Below are positions 7,260-10,996 of a stretch of DNA of 10,996 bases, piece by piece. Under the pieces are notes generated by a model. The model was not told the origin of the DNA. It saw only the letters and a list, made by a program, of their open reading frames with translations, and made no database searches. The stretch is from CAYLJO01 sp964383905 (GTDB lineage Bacteria > Acidobacteriota > Blastocatellia > Pyrinomonadales > Pyrinomonadaceae). Made by a program: the position numbers and the translations under genes. Where the stretch lies: positions 1 to 10,996 of the forward strand of contig CAYLJO010000205.1 of the NCBI GenBank assembly GCA_964383905.1, in the 5' to 3' direction. Positions within the stretch are counted from its first letter, which is position 1, and each line of letters opens with the position of its first letter.

Positions 7260-8960
7260 TTACTGGCTGCTGCCTGCGACGAAGGCCCGAGATGTTTGAT
7301 CTAAAATATAGACCTCGACCGCTGGCACCTCGCCGAGCGAGACACGAAAAGCCGGGGCGGTTGATTGATGTAAACTTGATAAGATCGCATCGTTGCTGAA
7401 GTAGCGCCGCCCGCGCGCGGCGATCACAAAGTCGCCCGCGCCGAATTCTTCGAGCGCGGCCGGATCGGACAGCGAAACGCATACCAGATCAGGTCGATTA
7501 GCTTGCTGAGCGTAATAGGCCGCAAGGCCCGGCGTTTCGCTCGCAACGCGCGCTTCCGGCCGTGCGCGTTGCGCAATCTCAAACATCACCCGGCCCATAC
7601 CCGCATCGTAAAATTCATCGTGCGGGAAATAATGGCCCGCCCGCTCTAGGCCCCCGCCGAAGAGATTTGTGTAGAGCCTGAAGTGCGGCGCGACGCTCGC
7701 CGATGCCCGAACTGAAGAGAGTATAACAAGCGATGCCAAGGCCGCCCGCGCGTAGACCTTCAATCCGTCATTGGCAAAGAGCGCGACCCACCGGCCCACG
7801 AAGTGAACGCCGACTGCTGCCGTGATCAGCACCGCGGGGAGCAGTGTCGTCAGGTAGCGCGTGAACTTCCCGCCGGCGAAGGTGAACGTCAAAGACCAGT
7901 AGAACATCCAGAACAGCAAAAAGTAACGCCCGTCGCCCAGTCTGCGGCGGAAAAGTAGCGGGAATCCGAGGACGAGCGCCGCCAGAGTCGCGGGCGGCAG
8001 TTTGACCCCCATAAAGACGTAGTAGAAGTACCAGGGTACGCCCTTCAGCCACGCCACCCATTGATGGTGGTAGAGCGTGCCCATGAATTCATAGCTGTCA
8101 TGGCCCATCTGCTTTCCACTGGCAAAAGCGCACATCTGGTGCCAGGTGCCGGGCAGCAGAATCGTCGGGTTGCACAACAGGAACACCGCTCCTATGACCG
8201 CAAAAAAGATCAAAAACCGCCTCTTGCCGATGCGCCAGCGCGTCGCCGGCATCTCCTGGAAGGTGTAGTTGTAACTAACACTGATGGCGATAAATTGCGG
8301 AATGTATTTCGACGCCACCATTGCGCCGAAGGCGGCGGCCGTGGCCCAGTAGTACGGCTCGGGTCGGCGCTCGGGCTCGCTTTCGGCGACGCGCTGGCCG
8401 CGCAGCCAGAAGACATTGGCGAGTAGAAAGAAGAAGAGCAGAAACGTGTCTTCCTTCGCGATGCGGTTGAAGCCTATTGCGCTCGGGTCAAACGCCCATA
8501 ACGCCGCCGCAATGAGCGCCACCTCGACCCCGAACAACTCAGCCGACACGAGATAAATCAAGAGCGCGGTGAGCGCGCCGAAGGCCGCGCCGGGCAAGCG
8601 TAGCGCCGCTTCAACGGGGACGTGCAACTCCGAAGGATGTGCCGTGACAACCCCGCTCGCGTTCCACTTTTCGGCGGCGACGAGGCTGAAGGTCAGCAAC
8701 GCTTTCATCAGCATTGGATGCTCGCCGTTGGCTGCCGTCAGCCCGTGGGTTCGGTAATCGGCGACAGCGCTTAACTTATTGAGCTCGTCTTCGCTGAAAC
8801 CTTCAGCGCTCAAGCCCGTGACGCGAAAACCGAAGCCGGCGAGCAAGAGCACAGCGAGCGCCGCGATCAATAACGTGCGGCTGACCGAAACGCCGCCTTT
8901 CTCGGTGAACAACTCCGGTCTTAAACCCGCTGTGACGATTGCTTCTGCCTGTGCGGACAA
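7260..8960 (-). CDS. GT39/PMT-family membrane glycosyltransferase (lipid-linked sugar donor)
   Basis: This 566-residue GT-C fold protein has roughly ten membrane helices and a soluble C-terminal region (from about residue 425). Members transfer a sugar from a polyprenyl- or dolichyl-phosphate carrier to protein, lipid or glycan on the outer face of the cytoplasmic membrane. Visible landmarks are the first-loop acidic motif E57-D58-E59 in GFSEDEL, where catalytic Asp/Glu sits in PMT/ArnT proteins; the GEHP motif at residues 79-82 (family 'HPPLGK'-like); FNRIAKEDTF, corresponding to the conserved R...D/E segment; and FTRYLTTLLPA in a late helix. The start codon is TTG 8960 with AGGAGGAA about 10-12 bases upstream; the frame has no earlier start before its upstream stop. 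There are no pathway neighbours in the window, so the sugar and acceptor are unknown. It is transcribed divergently from the radical SAM gene. Family is confident; specificity is not. Confidence 0.88.
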   Translation of the reverse strand: MSAQAEAIVTAGLRPELFTEKGGVSVSRTLLIAALAVLLLAGFGFRVTGLSAEGFSEDELNKLSAVADYRTHGLTAANGEHPMLMKALLTFSLVAAEKWNASGVVTAHPSELHVPVEAALRLPGAAFGALTALLIYLVSAELFGVEVALIAAALWAFDPSAIGFNRIAKEDTFLLFFFLLANVFWLRGQRVAESEPERRPEPYYWATAAAFGAMVASKYIPQFIAISVSYNYTFQEMPATRWRIGKRRFLIFFAVIGAVFLLCNPTILLPGTWHQMCAFASGKQMGHDSYEFMGTLYHHQWVAWLKGVPWYFYYVFMGVKLPPATLAALVLGFPLLFRRRLGDGRYFLLFWMFYWSLTFTFAGGKFTRYLTTLLPAVLITAAVGVHFVGRWVALFANDGLKVYARAALASLVILSSVRASASVAPHFRLYTNLFGGGLERAGHYFPHDEFYDAGMGRVMFEIAQRARPEARVASETPGLAAYYAQQANRPDLVCVSLSDPAALEEFGAGDFVIAARGRRYFSNDAILSSLHQSTAPAFRVSLGEVPAVEVYILDQTSRAFVAGSSQ

Positions 8961-9223
8961 AGTTGCAAAATTCCTCCTGCGTGCGACTGATCCGTGCGAG
9001 CCGAGCGATTCCCTGGGCCGGTGCGCTCCGAAGTATCATTAGCGCACCGGCCGTAGAAACCGAATCGAGAGCCTGCGCCAAAGGTGACACCGGTTGAAAG
9101 CGCCGGATCAAAAGCGCTCATTCTACAGTTTTAGATCACGGAAGGACAGGATTAAGCTCATCCGCCGCCTGTTTAAAATCGTTGGTCGTCGGACGAGCAT
9201 GAGATATCTGTAATCGCAATCTT

Positions 9224-9244
9224 GAATTAAAGTACTTGCAATTC
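9224..9244. repeat. Imperfect palindrome, possible operator
   Basis: The 21-base stretch has an 8-base perfect palindromic centre AAGTACTT (9230-9237) flanked by GAATT on the left and AATTC on the right. The arms are offset by one base. It lies in the middle of the divergent intergenic region, where a dimeric regulator binding both promoters would be expected. The AT-rich composition stands out from the GC-rich flanks, but such a palindrome can arise by chance. Confidence 0.3.
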
Positions 9245-9277
9245 TGCCAGAAATCGTTCAAGCTGTGCTGCTATTTT

Positions 9278-9373
9278 GACCCCTGATTGTCTCTATGCCT
9301 GGCTCTCATTATGCCGCATGTCGGGAATTCTCCAGCCGGGTCTCAGCCGGGAGATCCTTAAATCTCAGGGGTC
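9278..9373. repeat. Inverted repeat bounding a 96-bp segment
   Basis: GACCCCTGA (9278-9286) is repeated as its exact reverse complement TCAGGGGTC (9365-9373), with further partial pairing inward (TT against AATC). The 78 bases between contain a tandem-like AGCCGGG repeat and a small GAGAT/ATCTC hairpin next to the right arm. It could be the stem of a structured leader, or the termini of a small non-autonomous element. No target-site duplication is obvious at the edges. Confidence 0.35.
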
Positions 9374-9475
9374 GGATCCGCGCTCAACTCTATTGCTACC
9401 GAAAAGTGTGGGGTTGAGGCAGCCCTTAGATTAATCTTTTTGCAATACGCATCCATCGGAGAGAAAGGAAACTTT

Positions 9476-10741
9476 ATGGCAGAAATTCAGCAACAGCAAA
9501 CCGCCGGCACCGCGACGACACCGCCCTTTCGTCTAGACGTTAAGCTCCACCAGATACTCTACAAACCAGCGGCCAGGCCGGCATTGGAGCCGGCGCCTGA
9601 ACCGGAGGTTCTGCCCGAACCCCCGTTTCCGCAGCACCCGGACCCCAAGAAGATGACCAAATCCGAGTATCAAAAGCTTAACGCCATCCGCACCTGGAAG
9701 ACCTGGGGCGCGCCCTACTTCAAGTCGCGCTGGCACAGCGGTGAGCTGAGGCCGATCATCCCCTACCTGTTTACCGAGTGGAAATGCAACCTGGACTGCC
9801 ATTATTGCTGGTCTTATAACAATAAAGTCAAAGGCATGACGGAAGACGTTGCCAAGCGCTCCATCGACTGGCTGCATGCAATCGGCTCTCGCGTCCTCGC
9901 GTTGATGGGAGGCGAACCGCTGCTGCGGCCAAAGTTCATTCACAAGATCGTTTACTATAGCGCAAAGAAGGATATTTTCGTCTACCTACCGACTAACGGG
10001 AGGTTAATGAAGCCGGACGTCATTGACCGGCTCGGCGATGCCGGGCTCGCCACCGTCAACCTGGCCGTCGATTCCGTCGAAGAGAGAACAGCATTGCCGA
10101 AGGCGCTCAAGCCGATTCGCCCCTACTTCGACTACCTGGTCAAACGGCAGCATTATTACGGTTATACGGTGATGTTCAACATTAACATCACCCGCATCAA
10201 TATGGATGACGTGAAGGAGCTGACCGAGATCGCGCATGACAATGGTATCGCCACCGATTACCACATCAACGAGACCCCGATGATGGAGCAGACCCACTTC
10301 AAGCATCTGGACGAAAACAGCACCTATCTCACGCCGGATGACTACAAGAAGGTCGATGATCTGTTGGATTACCTCAACGACAAGCGCCGCCAGGGCTACA
10401 AGATGGTAAATCCGATACAGCACATGGAAGACATGAAGCAACTGATGCGAGGTCAGGCCCCGCCGTGGCAGTGCCGCGCCGGCCAGAACTCATTGATCAT
10501 CCGTACGGACGGGACGCTCGCCCCCTGTTTCCCCATGTATTCGGCGACGCACGATTGGGGAACAATCGGGGGTCATAAGTTCGACGTCAAACAGCTCGAC
10601 GAAATGAAGCAGGAGTGCTCGAAGCACTGCCTTTCGACCTGTAATTACATTTTGGGCTACTGCTACGACAACCTGCGGGTGATCACCTGGGCTCTCAAAC
10701 AGGCGATGCACGGATTCAAAGGAGCTACCGGCAGCTTCTAA
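9476..10741 (+). CDS. Radical SAM protein with SPASM-like C-terminal cluster domain
   Basis: This 421-residue enzyme starts with a Pro/Glu-rich segment (about 30-55), then a radical SAM core. The CxxxCxxC motif C104-NLD-C108-HY-C111 binds the [4Fe-4S] cluster that cleaves S-adenosylmethionine, and an MGGEP motif helps bind SAM. The C-terminal part has C333-RAG, an IIRTDGTLAPC segment ending at C351, and then C381, C385, C389 and C396. The first half fits a SPASM/twitch auxiliary-cluster domain, typical of peptide-maturing enzymes such as PqqE and anSME. The CxxxCxxxC spacing in the second half differs from the usual CxxC arrangement. ATG 9476 is chosen over TTG 9440 because AAGGA lies 6 bases before it. 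It stands alone here, with a hairpin after it and another gene's ribosome binding site about 240 bp downstream. Substrate unknown; peptide or protein modification is the leading guess from the domain. Confidence 0.9.
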   Translation: MAEIQQQQTAGTATTPPFRLDVKLHQILYKPAARPALEPAPEPEVLPEPPFPQHPDPKKMTKSEYQKLNAIRTWKTWGAPYFKSRWHSGELRPIIPYLFTEWKCNLDCHYCWSYNNKVKGMTEDVAKRSIDWLHAIGSRVLALMGGEPLLRPKFIHKIVYYSAKKDIFVYLPTNGRLMKPDVIDRLGDAGLATVNLAVDSVEERTALPKALKPIRPYFDYLVKRQHYYGYTVMFNINITRINMDDVKELTEIAHDNGIATDYHINETPMMEQTHFKHLDENSTYLTPDDYKKVDDLLDYLNDKRRQGYKMVNPIQHMEDMKQLMRGQAPPWQCRAGQNSLIIRTDGTLAPCFPMYSATHDWGTIGGHKFDVKQLDEMKQECSKHCLSTCNYILGYCYDNLRVITWALKQAMHGFKGATGSF

Positions 10742-10746
10742 TTGAC

Positions 10747-10794
10747 TTGTGCGGCCGGGAGCGCGGCGGAGAAACTGGGCTTCCGGCCGCGCAA
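10747..10794 (+). terminator. GC-rich hairpin just after the radical SAM gene, possible terminator
   Basis: TTGTGCGGCCGG (10747-10758) pairs with CCGGCCGCGCAA (10783-10794) over 12 bases with one G-U, around a 24-base loop, starting 5 bases after the stop. It is strong enough to end or attenuate transcription or to protect the mRNA 3' end. It lacks a following T-run, so intrinsic termination is doubtful. Confidence 0.45.
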
Positions 10795-10996
10795 AGATCA
10801 TGCGCAGCTAGCAGCCGATGGGGCTTAAACTTTGTCTCCTTCAAGTATTCCTGTAATTATTCGCTGGTGAAGCCCTGCGCCGGGGCGAGCCGCTTCGCGT
10901 CGGATGAATTGCCATGCTGCCTTTAATTCCTCGACCACTCTTTATTTAATGGGCGGCTGCATAAGCATTGCGCTAAAAGGAGGGATATAGAGTTAT
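10795..10996. promoter_or_regulatory. Intergenic region leading to an off-window gene, with strong ribosome binding site
   Basis: No supported gene lies here. The sequence turns AT-rich (about 10920-10950), compatible with a promoter, though no clear hexamer pair is seen. AAGGAGGG at 10977-10984 is the strongest Shine-Dalgarno in the window. The window ends in AT at 10995-10996, so an ATG would begin there if the next base is G, about 11 bases after the GGAGG core. A plus-strand gene therefore very likely starts at or just past the edge. Confidence 0.5.

Larger units (their letters stand above)
8961..9475. promoter_or_regulatory. 515-bp divergent intergenic region between glycosyltransferase and radical SAM genes
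   Basis: This stretch should hold promoters for both divergent genes. I find no ORF here with both a start signal and a recognisable product. On the minus strand a TAGAAT hexamer preceded by TG (about 9120-9125) is a fair -10 candidate for the glycosyltransferase, but its -35 is poor. An imperfect palindrome lies at 9224-9244 and a widely spaced inverted repeat at 9278-9373. The 3' end is AT-rich and finishes with a purine-rich ribosome binding site (GGAGAGAAAGGA, about 9458-9469) for the radical SAM gene. Confidence 0.4.

Noticed and set aside
7090..7299. A plus-strand 69-codon frame across the gap between the glycosyltransferase and HXXEE genes.
   Set aside because: It has no ribosome binding site, overlaps both flanking minus-strand genes, and has no recognisable features.
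8803..9111. Minus-strand frame upstream of and overlapping the glycosyltransferase start.
   Set aside because: It overlaps the glycosyltransferase N-terminus out of frame, is Arg-rich, and matches no known protein type.
10904..10990. A 28-residue reading frame (MNCHAAFNSSTT...) downstream of the radical SAM gene, considered as a possible precursor peptide.
   Set aside because: It has no Shine-Dalgarno before the ATG, its 3' end overlaps the strong ribosome binding site of the next gene, and it shows no leader/core pattern. Conservation in relatives would be needed to revive it.
1..10996. CRISPR arrays, tRNA/rRNA genes, insertion sequences, integrase or attachment sites.
   Set aside because: No regularly spaced repeats, cloverleaf-like tRNA sequence, transposase/integrase motifs or flanking direct repeats were seen by eye.

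Overview
The window is moderately GC-rich bacterial chromosomal DNA with tightly packed genes and Shine-Dalgarno-led starts. No rRNA, tRNA, CRISPR array or intact transposase was seen. Protein style (short zinc-ribbon/membrane proteins, a vWA-PP2C-kinase set, HXXEE and GT39 membrane proteins, frequent TTG starts) would suit an Acidobacteriota-like soil or groundwater bacterium. That placement is an impression from general protein character, not a phylogenetic result.

Layout. (1) Bases 1-1332 (+) hold the C-terminal 443 residues of a CusA/CzcA-type RND metal/cation efflux pump; the N-terminal part lies before the window. A hairpin plus T-run overlaps its stop codon and should separate it from what follows. 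(2) Bases 1629-5952 (+) are a four-gene operon: a zinc-ribbon membrane protein, a vWA protein with a complete MIDAS, a PP2C-type phosphatase, and a kinase-like protein carrying membrane segments and a C-terminal Ada-like metal-binding domain. The last three are the vWA/PP2C/kinase combination known as the TerY-P triad of tellurite-resistance-like stress systems. (3) Bases 5994-7107 (-) hold two small genes facing the operon: an HXXEE membrane protein and, after it, an exported dienelactone-hydrolase-like protein that lacks the middle of its domain. (4) Bases 7260-8960 (-) encode a GT39/PMT-type membrane glycosyltransferase. (5) A 515-bp divergent region (8961-9475) carries a palindrome and a long-spaced inverted repeat. 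(6) Bases 9476-10741 (+) encode a radical SAM enzyme with a SPASM-like C-terminal cysteine cluster, followed by a hairpin and, at the very edge, a strong ribosome binding site for a gene that starts outside the window.

How the genes may work together. In the central operon the phosphatase and kinase-like protein would set opposing phosphorylation states, with the vWA protein as a metal-dependent adaptor. Two of the four products have membrane segments and two carry predicted zinc sites, so a membrane-anchored, metal- or stress-responsive phospho-switch is the most economical reading. This is inference: the sequence shows the parts but not the signal or the target. The neighbouring metal pump gives weak thematic support but appears to be a separate transcription unit.
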